Below are positions 34,421-42,720 of a stretch of DNA of 64,000 nucleotides, in pieces. Position numbers and translations under genes: made by a program. Under the pieces are notes generated by a model, which saw nothing but the letters and a program-made list of their open reading frames with translations, was not told the origin of the DNA and made no database searches. The stretch covers positions 2,604,001 to 2,668,000 of the forward strand of contig NZ_PYFP01000001.1 in NCBI RefSeq assembly GCF_003056055.1, written 5' to 3'. How positions within the stretch are numbered: the first letter of the stretch is position 1; each line of letters opens with the position of its first letter. Source of the DNA: Glaciimonas sp. PCH181 (GTDB lineage Bacteria; Pseudomonadota; Gammaproteobacteria; Burkholderiales; Burkholderiaceae_D).

Positions 34421-35462
34421 CGATCTGATCGCCGCCCGCCAGTCCCTGTACGACGACATGCAGCAGCTACACCTGGCCCCACTGTGGGCCTCGCTGCACA
34501 CGCTGGTGCCGAAAGAACCGACGCCGCCGTATGTGCCGGCCCTGTGGCGCTACGAAGATATCCTGCCGCACCTGCACCGCGCCGGGGAACTGATCTCGGC
34601 CGAGGAAGCCGTGCGCCGCGTGCTCGTGCTGGAAAATCCCGCTCTGCCCGGCCGGGCGTCGATCACGCAATCACTGTATGCCGGACTGCAACTGATTCTG
34701 CCGGGCGAAGTCGCTCCGGCGCATCGCCATACGCAAGCCGCGCTGCGCTTCATCGTTAGCGGCAGGGGCGCCTACACGGCCGTCGATGGCGAACGCACTA
34801 TCATGCATCCCGGCGACTTCATCATCACCCCATCCTGGACTTGGCACGACCATGGCAATCCCGGCATCGACGGCCACACGGAGCCGGTGGTCTGGCTCGA
34901 CGGCCTCGATATTCCGATGCTGCGCTTCTTCGACGCCGGCTTTGCCGAAAACGGTGAGGAAACAATCCAGCATGTGGCGCGCCCGGAAGGCCAGAGCTAC
35001 GCCGCCTACGGCAACAACATGGCACCCGTAAAACAGCAGCATGCGACACTCAACTCGCCGGTGTTCAATTATCCCTATGCCCGCACCCGCGAGGCACTGG
35101 AAACGCTACGCCGCACCCAGGCGGTCGATGCCTGGCACGGCGTCAAGCTTCGCTACATCAACCCGTTGACCGGTGGTTCACCAATGCCGACCATCGGTGC
35201 CTGCATGCAGCTGCTGCCGAAAGGCTTCCGAGGTCAGCGCCACCGCAGCACCGACGGCACCGTCTACAACGTGGTCGAGGGCAGCGGCAGTGTAACTATC
35301 GCTAACACCCGCTTCAGCTTTGTGCCGCACGACACCTTCGTGGTGCCTTCGTGGGCCACCGTCGCTTTCGATGCGCCCGAGGACGTGGTGTTGTTCAGCT
35401 TTTCCGATCGACCGGTGCAGCAAGCCATGGGCCTGCTGCGCGAAGCCTTCCTACCCGATTAA
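34413..35462 (+). CDS. nagI: Gentisate 1,2-dioxygenase
   Basis: Cleaves gentisate to maleylpyruvate with Fe(II). The 349-residue bicupin has [16 protein letters not shown] with His104 and His106, and [10 protein letters not shown] with His145, the expected iron ligands. [15 protein letters not shown] and [10 protein letters not shown] are family signatures. AAGGAG precedes ATG 34413, which overlaps the hydroxylase stop (ATGCATAA), implying coupled translation. It is second in the gentisate operon. The homologue at 10664 is shorter and more divergent. Confidence 0.93.
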   Translation: MHNDLIAARQSLYDDMQQLHLAPLWASLHTLVPKEPTPPYVPALWRYEDILPHLHRAGELISAEEAVRRVLVLENPALPGRASITQSLYAGLQLILPGEVAPAHRHTQAALRFIVSGRGAYTAVDGERTIMHPGDFIITPSWTWHDHGNPGIDGHTEPVVWLDGLDIPMLRFFDAGFAENGEETIQHVARPEGQSYAAYGNNMAPVKQQHATLNSPVFNYPYARTREALETLRRTQAVDAWHGVKLRYINPLTGGSPMPTIGACMQLLPKGFRGQRHRSTDGTVYNVVEGSGSVTIANTRFSFVPHDTFVVPSWATVAFDAPEDVVLFSFSDRPVQQAMGLLREAFLPD

Positions 35463-35488
35463 ACCTCTCATCACATCAAGAGCACATC

Positions 35489-36199
35489 ATGACTGCCAAT
35501 TTCATTTTTCCCCCGCAAGCCATCGTCGGCCTGCCCGTCAACGGTTCGGACGCCACCTTCCCGGTACGCCGCATCTACTGCGTCGGCCGTAATTACGCGG
35601 CGCACGCCCGCGAAATGGGTTTCGACCCGGATCGCGAACCGCCGTTCTTCTTCTGCAAACCGAACGATGCCGCCTCGGTGGTACCGGTGCCCGCTGGTGC
35701 CACGGCGCAACTGCCATACCCGGCCAGCACCGAGAACTACCATCATGAGATTGAGCTGGTAGTCGCCATCGGCAAGGGCGGCAAAGACATTGCGCCAGAG
35801 GAGGCGGCAGTCCACATCTTCGGTTACTCCGTCGGTTTGGATATGACGCGCCGCGACCTGCAGATGCGCATGCGCGAACAAGGCCGGCCATGGGAAATTG
35901 GCAAGGCCTTCGATTATTCGGCGCCCATCGGCCCGCTGACTCGCCTGGCCGACAGCGGCGAAGTACGTAGTGGCGCCATCGAGCTGAAAGTCGATGACAA
36001 AACCACCCAAAGCAGCGACCTCACGCACCTGATCTGGTCCGTCAGCGAAACCATCGCCCAACTGTCGACGCTGTTCGAGCTGCAGCCGGGTGACCTGATC
36101 ATGACCGGCACACCCGAAGGCGTCGGCGCGGTGGTGCGCGGCCAAACCATGGTCGCGCACATCGCGGGCCTGACGCCGATTACAGTCAAGATGGTCTGA
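35489..36199 (+). CDS. nagK: Fumarylpyruvate hydrolase
   Basis: Splits fumarylpyruvate to fumarate and pyruvate, the last step of the glutathione-dependent gentisate route. The 236-residue FAH-fold protein has CVGRNYAAHAREMGFDPDRE, FFFCKPNDA, YHHEIELVVAIGKGG (metal Glu pair), YSVGLDMTRRDLQ (metal Asp) and GDLIMTGTPEGVG. ATG 35489 is 26 bases after the gentisate dioxygenase stop. The open frame extends upstream into that gene, but those codons are not family-like. With the isomerase at 37644 it completes the pathway. Confidence 0.94.
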   Translation: MTANFIFPPQAIVGLPVNGSDATFPVRRIYCVGRNYAAHAREMGFDPDREPPFFFCKPNDAASVVPVPAGATAQLPYPASTENYHHEIELVVAIGKGGKDIAPEEAAVHIFGYSVGLDMTRRDLQMRMREQGRPWEIGKAFDYSAPIGPLTRLADSGEVRSGAIELKVDDKTTQSSDLTHLIWSVSETIAQLSTLFELQPGDLIMTGTPEGVGAVVRGQTMVAHIAGLTPITVKMV

Positions 36200-36279
36200 T
36201 ACACCGTTGCGGCCAGCCAGCAGGCCACAGAAGCCTGCCGCCTGCTGGCTGGCCGCATCCGACAACACGCGGAGACATG

Positions 36280-37647
36280 ATGACTACCTCACCCACTATG
36301 GATGTCCAGCAGTTCATCGACGGCCATCCCTTTTCCCGCTTCCAGAAACAGCTGTTGGTATTGTGTTTTCTGGTGGTCGCCATCGACGGGTTCGACACCG
36401 CATCGATCGGCTTCATCGCCCCGGCGCTACGCGCCGAATGGCATCTGACGACCGCCAGCCTGGCGCCGCTGTTTGGCATCGGCCTGTTCGGCCTGATGTC
36501 CGGCGCGCTGCTGCTCGGCCCACTGGCGGACCGCTACGGCCGTAAGCCAGTGCTGCTGCTATCGGTTGGCTTCTTCGCCGTCGCCAGCCTGCTATCGGCC
36601 TTCGCCACCGGCCTGCCGATGCTGCTAGCGCTACGCTTTCTCACCGGCCTGGGGCTGGGCGGCGCGATGCCGAGCGCAATCACACTGACTTCCGAATACT
36701 GCCCGCAGCCACGCCGCGCCAGCCTGGTGACGCTGATGTTCTGTGGCTTCACGCTAGGTTCCGCGTTCGGCGGCCTGATCGCCGCGCAGCTTCTGGCATC
36801 GATAGGCTGGCGTGGCGTGCTGCTGATCGGCGGCGCCTTGCCGCTGTTGCTGCTACCGGTACTGTGGATGGCGCTACCGGAATCGTTGCGCTGGATGGTG
36901 ATGCGCGGTCGCGGCGCCGTCGCCATCGCCGCCATCGCCTCCCGGATCAAGGCGCGATCCGAGCACACCCTGCCGCAGCTAGTGGTCAGCGATCGCAAGC
37001 TACCCGGTTCCCCGGTGGCGCAGCTGTTCCGTCCCGGCCTGCTGGGCGGCACGTTGCTGTTGTGGAGCACCTTCTTCATGAGTCTCTTGATAATCTACCT
37101 GCTCTCCAGCTGGTTGCCGATGTTGCTAAGTGGTGCGGGTCACAGCTTGTCGCAGGCGTCCTTCATCAGCTCCGCGTTCCAGATCGGCGGCACCGCCGGC
37201 GCCATCCTTCTGGGTCGCTGGATGGACCGCTACCGTCCCCAACGCGTGTTGGCGATCGCCTACCTGGCGGCAGCCGTATGCATCGTGGCTGTCGGTCTGT
37301 CGACCAATAACGTCCCCGTGCTGGTGCTGGCCGTGTTCGGCGTCGGCTTCGGCGTTAGCGGCTCGCAGGTCGGCGTCAGCGCGCTGGCGGCCGCTTTCTA
37401 TCCGACCACCAGCCGCGCTACTGGCGTCAGCTGGGCCTCAGCCGTCGGCCGCAGCGGCGCAGTGGTCGGTTCCATGGTCGGTGGCGCGCTGCTAGCTGCG
37501 CAACTGAGCAACCAGGCCATTTTCCTGCTGCTGGCCATTCCCGCCGTGCTTGCCGCCTGTGCCCTGCTAGCAATGGGTCGGCTGCAAAGCCGGGCAAAAT
37601 CAGCCCTTATCCCATCTCCTACCGTCACTGAAAGCACCGCAACATGA
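36280..37647 (+). CDS. MFS aromatic acid:H+ symporter (AAHS family)
   Basis: A 455-residue, 12-helix inner-membrane importer. LVVAIDGFDTASIGFIAPAL in the first helix carries the Asp characteristic of AAHS carriers such as PcaK, BenK and GenK. LADRYGRKPVLLLSV follows helix 2, RFLTGLGLGGAMPSAITLTS lies in helices 4-5, and GRWMDRYRPQRVL is at mid-protein. Two ATGs adjoin (36277 and 36280); GGAG spacing favours the second. It is embedded in the gentisate operon and overlaps the isomerase start by ATGA, so it most likely imports 3-hydroxybenzoate or gentisate. Confidence 0.9.
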   Translation: MTTSPTMDVQQFIDGHPFSRFQKQLLVLCFLVVAIDGFDTASIGFIAPALRAEWHLTTASLAPLFGIGLFGLMSGALLLGPLADRYGRKPVLLLSVGFFAVASLLSAFATGLPMLLALRFLTGLGLGGAMPSAITLTSEYCPQPRRASLVTLMFCGFTLGSAFGGLIAAQLLASIGWRGVLLIGGALPLLLLPVLWMALPESLRWMVMRGRGAVAIAAIASRIKARSEHTLPQLVVSDRKLPGSPVAQLFRPGLLGGTLLLWSTFFMSLLIIYLLSSWLPMLLSGAGHSLSQASFISSAFQIGGTAGAILLGRWMDRYRPQRVLAIAYLAAAVCIVAVGLSTNNVPVLVLAVFGVGFGVSGSQVGVSALAAAFYPTTSRATGVSWASAVGRSGAVVGSMVGGALLAAQLSNQAIFLLLAIPAVLAACALLAMGRLQSRAKSALIPSPTVTESTAT

Positions 37648-38288
37648 AACTGCATACCTATTACCGTAGCTCCGCGTCCTATCGCGTGCGCATTGCACTG
37701 AACCTGAAGCAGCTCAATGCCGATGAGGCCTACATCCACCTGTCGCGCAACGGCGGCGAACAATTCAGCGCCGCATTCGACGCGCTAAATCCCCAGCACC
37801 TGCTGCCAGTGCTGGAGGATGACAGCCTGCTGCTGACGCAGTCGCTAGCCATCATTGAGTACCTGGACGAGACCCGCCCTATACTGCCGCTGCTGCCATC
37901 GGACACCGCTGGACGCGCCCGCGTACGCGCGCTGTCGCAAGCAATCGCCTGCGACATCCATCCGTTGAACAATCTGCGTGTGCTGAAATACCTGAGCGAA
38001 CAATTACAGGTGACACCGGACCAGAAGAATGCCTGGTATCGCCACTGGGTCACGCTCGGCCTGCAGGGACTGGAGCAGCAACTGGCGAGCGACAGCGCCA
38101 CCGGAGCCTTTTGTCACGGCGACACACCGACCATGGCCGATTGCTGCCTGTCCCCGCAACTCTACAATGCGCGCCGCTTCGAATGCGATCTCTCGCCTTA
38201 CCCAACGCTGACGCGCATCGACGCCAACTGCGAAGCATTGCCAGCCTTCCGCGACGCCGCACCGGATCGCCAGCGGGATGCCGAGTAG
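37644..38288 (+). CDS. nagL: Maleylpyruvate isomerase (glutathione-dependent, zeta-class GST)
   Basis: Isomerises maleylpyruvate to fumarylpyruvate with glutathione. The 214-residue zeta-GST has SSASYRVRIALNLK, with the SSxSYR glutathione motif at residues 9-14, NPQHLLPVLEDD, TQSLAIIEYLDE and FCHGDTPTMADCCLSPQLYN. Maleylacetoacetate isomerase is the close relative; the operon context decides for maleylpyruvate. Its ATG overlaps the transporter stop (ATGA), and it is the last gene of the operon. Confidence 0.93.
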   Translation: MKLHTYYRSSASYRVRIALNLKQLNADEAYIHLSRNGGEQFSAAFDALNPQHLLPVLEDDSLLLTQSLAIIEYLDETRPILPLLPSDTAGRARVRALSQAIACDIHPLNNLRVLKYLSEQLQVTPDQKNAWYRHWVTLGLQGLEQQLASDSATGAFCHGDTPTMADCCLSPQLYNARRFECDLSPYPTLTRIDANCEALPAFRDAAPDRQRDAE

Positions 38289-38313
38289 CACCACGCATCA
38301 CCATAAGACATAA

Positions 38314-38661
38314 AGCGGAGGCTCCACCAAAATCGGCGCCGGCGTCATCGCCCGCCGAGTGTGCGCCTCCACCGATGCATCCAACTCGGATTTGTACTAT
38401 GCCGGCGTGACTCAGCCGCTGTCACCGGCGCCGCAGCTGGACGTTCAGGCCGCGCGCCGCAATGTCAGGAACGGCGGTGGCGACACCACAATGCTGGTGG
38501 CGCGACTCAGTTACTTCCTGTCGAAACGAACCTCGCTGTATTCGGCGATAGGCTGCATGAACAACGCTGGCAATGCCGTCATCGCGCTCGACGCCGGCGG
38601 CTCCGTCGGCACGGGCAAGTGTCAGAGCGGCGTCATGGCGGGCATACGGCACATGTTCTAA
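38314..38661 (+). pseudogene. Porin C-terminal fragment
   Basis: The frame opens after a stop at 38311 and reads GGSTKIGAGVIA, STDASNSDLYYAGVTQPLSP, TTMLVARLSYFLSKRTSLYS and finally SGVMAGIRHMF with a terminal Phe. These are the last strands of a Burkholderiales porin, different from the intact porin at 20334 (which ends VTWRF). There is no start or signal sequence; more than half the gene is missing. It lies 25 bases past the gentisate operon and marks the decayed right edge of the island. Confidence 0.85.
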
Positions 38662-38867
38662 ACGGCGCGCGATCAGAACAAGCCGACGTAGTTCTTCGCC
38701 AGCTCCGCGCGCTGCATCTTGGGCTCGAACGGTGTCGCGTCGATAAAGATATGGTGCCCCGCGTTGCTTGAAGTACTACACATCAGCGCCGTAATTAGAT
38801 GAAACAGCAACGCACCGCGCACTGCCTGAGTTGGCGATCTGTTTGTTACTAGCTAGGAAAATTGCTT

Positions 38868-39254
38868 ATGAAACCTTCAAAAAAATTTGAAGCCTATGTG
38901 ATGGCGTGCGGAATGGCACGCCTGGGACCAGAGGTACAAGAACCAATGGATGTTTTCATGCGGCGGCTCTGGAACGCAGCCGAGTTTGATTGGTTCAATC
39001 AAACTCGGCAAAAAAAATATCTGCTTGATGGCCTTGATCACGCAATTGATGAAGCGGCAGTTTATCGCGAGTTGATTCAAATCGCGATAAAAGTAAAACC
39101 GCTCGAAACCGCAGGGACGGCCAATTGCGATGAGTACAACAAACTCTTTCGAGCTGGAGAGTTGTGCGGAGTATTGGCGTCCAAGTCGAGCGGCGCTTTC
39201 CTAAACCTGGATATCGAGCGCGAGAGCCATTACATGTGTCAAATGTTTAGCTAG
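38868..39254 (+). CDS. Hypothetical protein (128 residues)
   Basis: An intact 128-residue open frame starting ATG 38868 after AGGAAAA. It begins MKPSKKFEAYVMACGMARLG and contains FMRRLWNAAEFDWFNQTRQ, DHAIDEAAVYRELIQIAIKV and a C-terminal SHYMCQMFS. It looks soluble and mostly helical, with no signal or membrane segment. I do not recognise a family. It is surrounded by gene fragments in a debris zone yet is undamaged, and a small membrane-protein remnant follows 30 bases later on the same strand. Accessory or mobile origin is likely. Confidence 0.55.
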   Translation: MKPSKKFEAYVMACGMARLGPEVQEPMDVFMRRLWNAAEFDWFNQTRQKKYLLDGLDHAIDEAAVYRELIQIAIKVKPLETAGTANCDEYNKLFRAGELCGVLASKSSGAFLNLDIERESHYMCQMFS

Positions 39255-39284
39255 GTTGAAACAGCCGAATTGATAAAGGAAAAT

Positions 39285-39503
39285 ATGGATCAGAATTATA
39301 AGAATGATAGCAACAATCTTCAGAACGTCACCATCTCTGATTGTGATGATGCAGTAGGTTAATCACATGGAAGGTGGCTTGCTGTTAGCGCTAGGTTCGC
39401 GTTAGGAGTAATTGTATTTGTCGCTATTATGTTTGGTACGTGTGATGTTCTTCGACACTTCTTGATTAAATCGGTATCGATTGTTCATGCATGGCTTTTG
39501 TAG
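39285..39503 (+). pseudogene. Small membrane-protein ORF interrupted by an in-frame TAA
   Basis: ATG 39285, after AAAGGA, begins MDQNYKNDSNNLQNV and runs 25 codons to TAA at 39360-39362. The same frame then continues open: SHGRWLAVSARFALGVIVFV, then AIMFGTCDVLRHFL, to TAG at 39501-39503. The second half is a clear hydrophobic segment. One nonsense mutation would explain it. It follows the 128-residue ORF closely, so the two may once have been a pair. Confidence 0.5.
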
Positions 39504-39802
39504 TTTATATATCACTTTGGCCAATGTAAATGCAATGGAGAGCCTGAATGAAAGCACTCGGACCTGTCAGAAATTCTGTGTGCGGGGCCAGAATTTCGTA
39601 ATTAGTTAATCGCGTTCGTGAAGCGTACAGTGTCAACCCAGGCAAACATTGCACAAGAGGAAATGTGCCTTATTGAGCGAATTACTCCATTGCGAGAATT
39701 GGCAGACAAATACAAGTGAGTGCTCTTCAAAACTGCGTCACGAAAACATCCTGATCGCTTTTGAAGCTATTTAGATCACAAATCAAACCATGACAGCAGG
39801 GA

Positions 39803-39964
39803 TCACGGACAGTCGGCCGCCGCCAGCGCTGTGATCAAATAGTCGACGAACGCTCGCGCCGACGGCTTCGGCATACGTCCAGGAGGGTATACACCGTGGA
39901 CATCAACATCCTGCATTAACCAATCAGGAAGCACTCTGACTAGGGTTCCATTGCAGCAATTCGC
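39803..39964 (-). pseudogene. LysR regulator C-terminal fragment
   Basis: On the minus strand an open stretch of about 53 codons reads GTLVRVLPDWLMQDVDVHGV, then YPPGRMPKPSARAFVDYLI, to TGA at 39803-39805. G-x-LVRVLPDW and H-x-VYPPGR with RAFVDYL are the standard C-terminal end of LysR substrate-binding domains. A stop lies directly upstream in frame and no helix-turn-helix remains. It is a remnant. Confidence 0.75.
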
Positions 39965-40513
39965 CTATTGCTGGCCTCAACAAATGTCAGGAGGTAGTCG
40001 ATTGAGTCTGATACACGCTCGACCGCAGCCTTTGCCGCATCCGCAACTACACCTATCGGCGAACGCGTTTGCGGGCAGTGGCGCTTGGTACATATCGGCC
40101 GCACTTTGCCTGATGCAGACCCTTGGCGTTGAATAATAGACTGGTAGCTATTGGTCGATAGCCACCAGCATCAATGCGGAACCGTGGTGAACGACAAATT
40201 TCGAATGGACTTGAGGGCTAAGATTTGTCCATTTTCAAAAAAAATAAATGGACAGCAGTGATTTTTATAAGCGCTTGATTTTAAATGCTAAATGCCAGTC
40301 CATTAGTCGATTACTTTAAAGTACCGATGGCTATAAGATTGAGTTGATCGAGCGCAAAGCTGGACATTGGACTAGCGAAAAGCTGTAACCACGGTGACGT
40401 AGAAACGCTATCGAGAAAACGATCGAAGTCGGGCCGCTACTGATTGGTCCGACTTGAAAAAGATGCTCACTTAGATGCTTACTTAGATGCGTAATAGACG
40501 CTGTGAATGGCTG

Positions 40514-40548
40514 AGGCCGATATCCTGATAAGGGTATCGGCCTTTTTA
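40514..40548 (+). terminator. Strong intrinsic terminator without an obvious gene
   Basis: AGGCCGATATCC and GGGTATCGGCCT form a 12-pair stem (one G-T pair) with loop TGATAA, followed by TTTTATT. It functions on the plus strand only. The nearest intact plus-strand gene ends at 39254, 1.26 kb upstream, so it ends a long transcript, a decayed gene or an unrecognised small RNA. Confidence 0.8.
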
Positions 40549-40577
40549 TTGCCGTGAACAGATGCCAAGGCAGAAGA

Positions 40578-41348
40578 TTATTTCAATCGATTTGCCAGCC
40601 CGACAAATTTTTCCATTGAGATGGTTTCAGGCCGTGCTTGCGGATCTACATCGGCATCGATCAAATCATTTTCGGTGAACATCCCCGCTAAGCCGTTACG
40701 GATGACTTTGCGGCGCTGCGTGAAGGCTTTTAGGACGACATCTTCAAGCTTTTTCTGATCACAAGCCAACGGTTCCGCAATCGGGATCATGCGCACAATT
40801 GCAGACTCAACCCGTGGTGGCGGATCGAATGCGGTCGGCGGCACGATGAACATCAATTGCATCTTGTAACGCCATTGCAGCATCACCGAAAGCCGACCGA
40901 AGGTTTTGCTGCCGGGTTCGGCGACCATGCGCTGCACCACTTCTTTTTGCAGCATAAAGTGTTGATCCTGCACCAGCGGCGCGATCTCGGTGAGGTGAAA
41001 TAGTAATGGACTGGAAATGTTGTAAGGCAGATTGCCGACTACGCGCAGCTTACCTTCGCCTAGCCGGGGAATGCTGCTGAAATCAAATTTCAACGCATCG
41101 GCAGAATGAATGTGCAGCCGCGTTGTATCAAAGGTTTTCTCAAGACGCGTCACCAAATCACGATCAAGTTCAACCACATGCAACTGTTTTACCGACTTCA
41201 GCAATAGGCTGGTCATGGCTGCCAGACCGGGGCCAATCTCCACCATATTGTCATCCGCTTGCGGCGCGATTGCGGTGATGATGTCGCTCAGGACTAACTG
41301 GTCGGTGAGAAAATTCTGGCCGAAGCGCTTACGTGGAATATGTTTCAT
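40578..41348 (-). CDS. ksgA: 16S rRNA dimethyladenosine transferase
   Basis: RsmA/KsgA dimethylates two adjacent adenosines near the 3' end of 16S rRNA in late 30S maturation. The 256-residue protein starts MKHIPRKRFGQNFLTD. SAM motif I is NMVEIGPGLAAMTS (residues 34-46) and the catalytic NLPYN is at 106-110. KAFTQRRKVIRNGL is the RNA-binding C-domain signature. It is downstream of pdxA in the common surA-pdxA-ksgA arrangement, with a gap of about 180 bases. Confidence 0.96.
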   Translation of the reverse strand: MKHIPRKRFGQNFLTDQLVLSDIITAIAPQADDNMVEIGPGLAAMTSLLLKSVKQLHVVELDRDLVTRLEKTFDTTRLHIHSADALKFDFSSIPRLGEGKLRVVGNLPYNISSPLLFHLTEIAPLVQDQHFMLQKEVVQRMVAEPGSKTFGRLSVMLQWRYKMQLMFIVPPTAFDPPPRVESAIVRMIPIAEPLACDQKKLEDVVLKAFTQRRKVIRNGLAGMFTENDLIDADVDPQARPETISMEKFVGLANRLK

Positions 41349-41532
41349 TGTGGTGATGTGTTAAAGCGATGAATTAGTGCGATGAGTTGATGCAATGCGT
41401 CGGCAAAAATAAGACACTGCGCGATGCAAAAGATAATGCCATCCGCTGCGCTCTGTTTCAGCAAACTAAACACTGGCGCGACAGGATGGCGTTTTTGCTG
41501 GATGACTCTTTAGTCTACGTTGTTCGATTACA

Positions 41533-42615
41533 TTATTCCGCAGCGCTGGGATTCGCAGCCGAACGCACCATTTGCGCTGCCGCCTTTAACGCGGCCAGCA
41601 TACTGCCATGGTCGGCCACACCCAACCCGGCAGCCGCCAAATCCAGTGCTGTCCCGTGATCGACCGAGGTGCGGATAATCGGTAGCCCCAGCGTAATATT
41701 AATACCATGGCCAAAACTGGCATATTTCAAGACCGGCAAACCTTGGTCGTGATACATCGCCAGCACGCAATCAGCCTGATCCAGATATTTTTGCTGAAAT
41801 AGCGTATCGGCTGGATATGGCCCACTGACTGCCATGCCTTTGGCTTTAGCAGCCTCTAATACCGGCCCGATAACGTCGATTTCTTCGCGCCCCAGATAAC
41901 CGCCTTCACCCGCATGCGGGTTTAAACCTGTCACCAAAATTCGCGGTTGGGCGATGCCAAATTTGGATCGTAAATCGTGTTCCAGAATCTCTAAGGTGCG
42001 GTTCAGACTATCGGCAGTAATTGCTGCGGCAACATCTTTCAACGCCAGGTGCGTAGTCGCCAATGCTACGCGCAACGGTGGCGTAGTGCGGTCTGTCGCC
42101 AGCATCATCACCACTTGGGCAGTGCCGGTTTTTTCGGCCAGATATTCGGTATGGCCGGTGAAATGTACACCGGCGTCATTGATAGTGCTTTTTTGTAGCG
42201 GCGCAGTAACGATGCCATCAAAGTGTTTTTCTAATGCACCGGTAATCGCAATATCCAGTGTTTTCAGAATGGTGCGTCCATTGCGCGGTTCCAGTATGCC
42301 TGGTCGCACATGCACGCTGAAGGGACAATCAACGACTGCAATCCGATCTGGGCCAAAACTCGGCAAGCCGTCATGACTAAACGCCCTTTCGGACAAAGCG
42401 ACCAATTTAATCGCAGGATCCATTTCGGCTGCGATCATCGCTAAAAATGCAGCGTCGCCGATAAGGACGCTATTGATTTCAGCCCGTAGTTCCCACGCTG
42501 CCTTGATCGAAATTTCCGGTCCAATGCCAGCCGGTTCGCCGCAGGTGATAGCAAGAACCGGACGTCGGAAGACATCAGTTGGGATGGCAGAGGCAGGAAA
42601 TTTCTGAGCGGTCAT
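41533..42615 (-). CDS. pdxA: 4-hydroxythreonine-4-phosphate dehydrogenase
   Basis: Pyridoxal-phosphate synthesis enzyme oxidising 4-phosphooxy-threonine. The 360-residue protein has [20 protein letters not shown] near residue 20, metal-binding histidines in [31 protein letters not shown], and [16 protein letters not shown] followed by [18 protein letters not shown]. It is somewhat longer than E. coli PdxA (329), with a 15-residue N-terminal extension and a longer C-terminal tail. It sits between surA and ksgA on the same strand. Two hairpins lie in the gap to surA. Confidence 0.95.
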   Translation of the reverse strand: MTAQKFPASAIPTDVFRRPVLAITCGEPAGIGPEISIKAAWELRAEINSVLIGDAAFLAMIAAEMDPAIKLVALSERAFSHDGLPSFGPDRIAVVDCPFSVHVRPGILEPRNGRTILKTLDIAITGALEKHFDGIVTAPLQKSTINDAGVHFTGHTEYLAEKTGTAQVVMMLATDRTTPPLRVALATTHLALKDVAAAITADSLNRTLEILEHDLRSKFGIAQPRILVTGLNPHAGEGGYLGREEIDVIGPVLEAAKAKGMAVSGPYPADTLFQQKYLDQADCVLAMYHDQGLPVLKYASFGHGINITLGLPIIRTSVDHGTALDLAAAGLGVADHGSMLAALKAAAQMVRSAANPSAAE

Positions 42616-42652
42616 TGCGGAGATAAGGTAGTCATGCTGGCTGGTCTACACA

Positions 42653-42711
42653 CCTCGCGGTCACACCATCAGGACATTTCCGCGAGGCAAATTGCGCCAT
42701 TAAAGGCGCAA
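42653..42711 (-). promoter_or_regulatory. Two hairpins in the surA-pdxA gap
   Basis: CCTCGCGG (42653-42660) pairs with CCGCGAGG (42680-42687), and TTGCGCC (42692-42698) pairs with GGCGCAA (42705-42711). Both lie between the surA stop and the pdxA start. No strong T-run follows, so RNA processing or partial attenuation is more likely than full termination. Confidence 0.45.
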
Positions 42712-42720
42712 ATTGTGTAA

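Larger units (their letters stand above)
39504..40577. other. Gene-poor debris at the right edge of the island
   Basis: Over 1 kb with no intact gene. It holds the LysR fragment at 39803-39964, a palindrome CAGAAATTCTG near 39569, an inverted repeat TGTCCATTT/AAATGGACA at 40226-40254, and the strong terminator at 40514-40548. The plus open frame 39951-40136 has no recognisable domain. The sequence looks more AT-rich than the island, closer to the housekeeping side. Confidence 0.5.

Noticed and set aside
38673..38746. Minus-strand frame reading DATPFEPKMQRAELAKNYVG to a stop, resembling a protein C-terminus.
   Set aside because: About 25 codons with no recognised family and no continuation; too little to call a gene.
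39551..39595. Palindrome CAGAAATTCTG with a nearby CCAGAATTTCG, reminiscent of an IS256-type end.
   Set aside because: No transposase fragment and no second end were found.
39951..40136. Plus-strand 61-codon frame in the debris zone.
   Set aside because: No ribosome site or domain; it partly overlaps the LysR fragment on the other strand.
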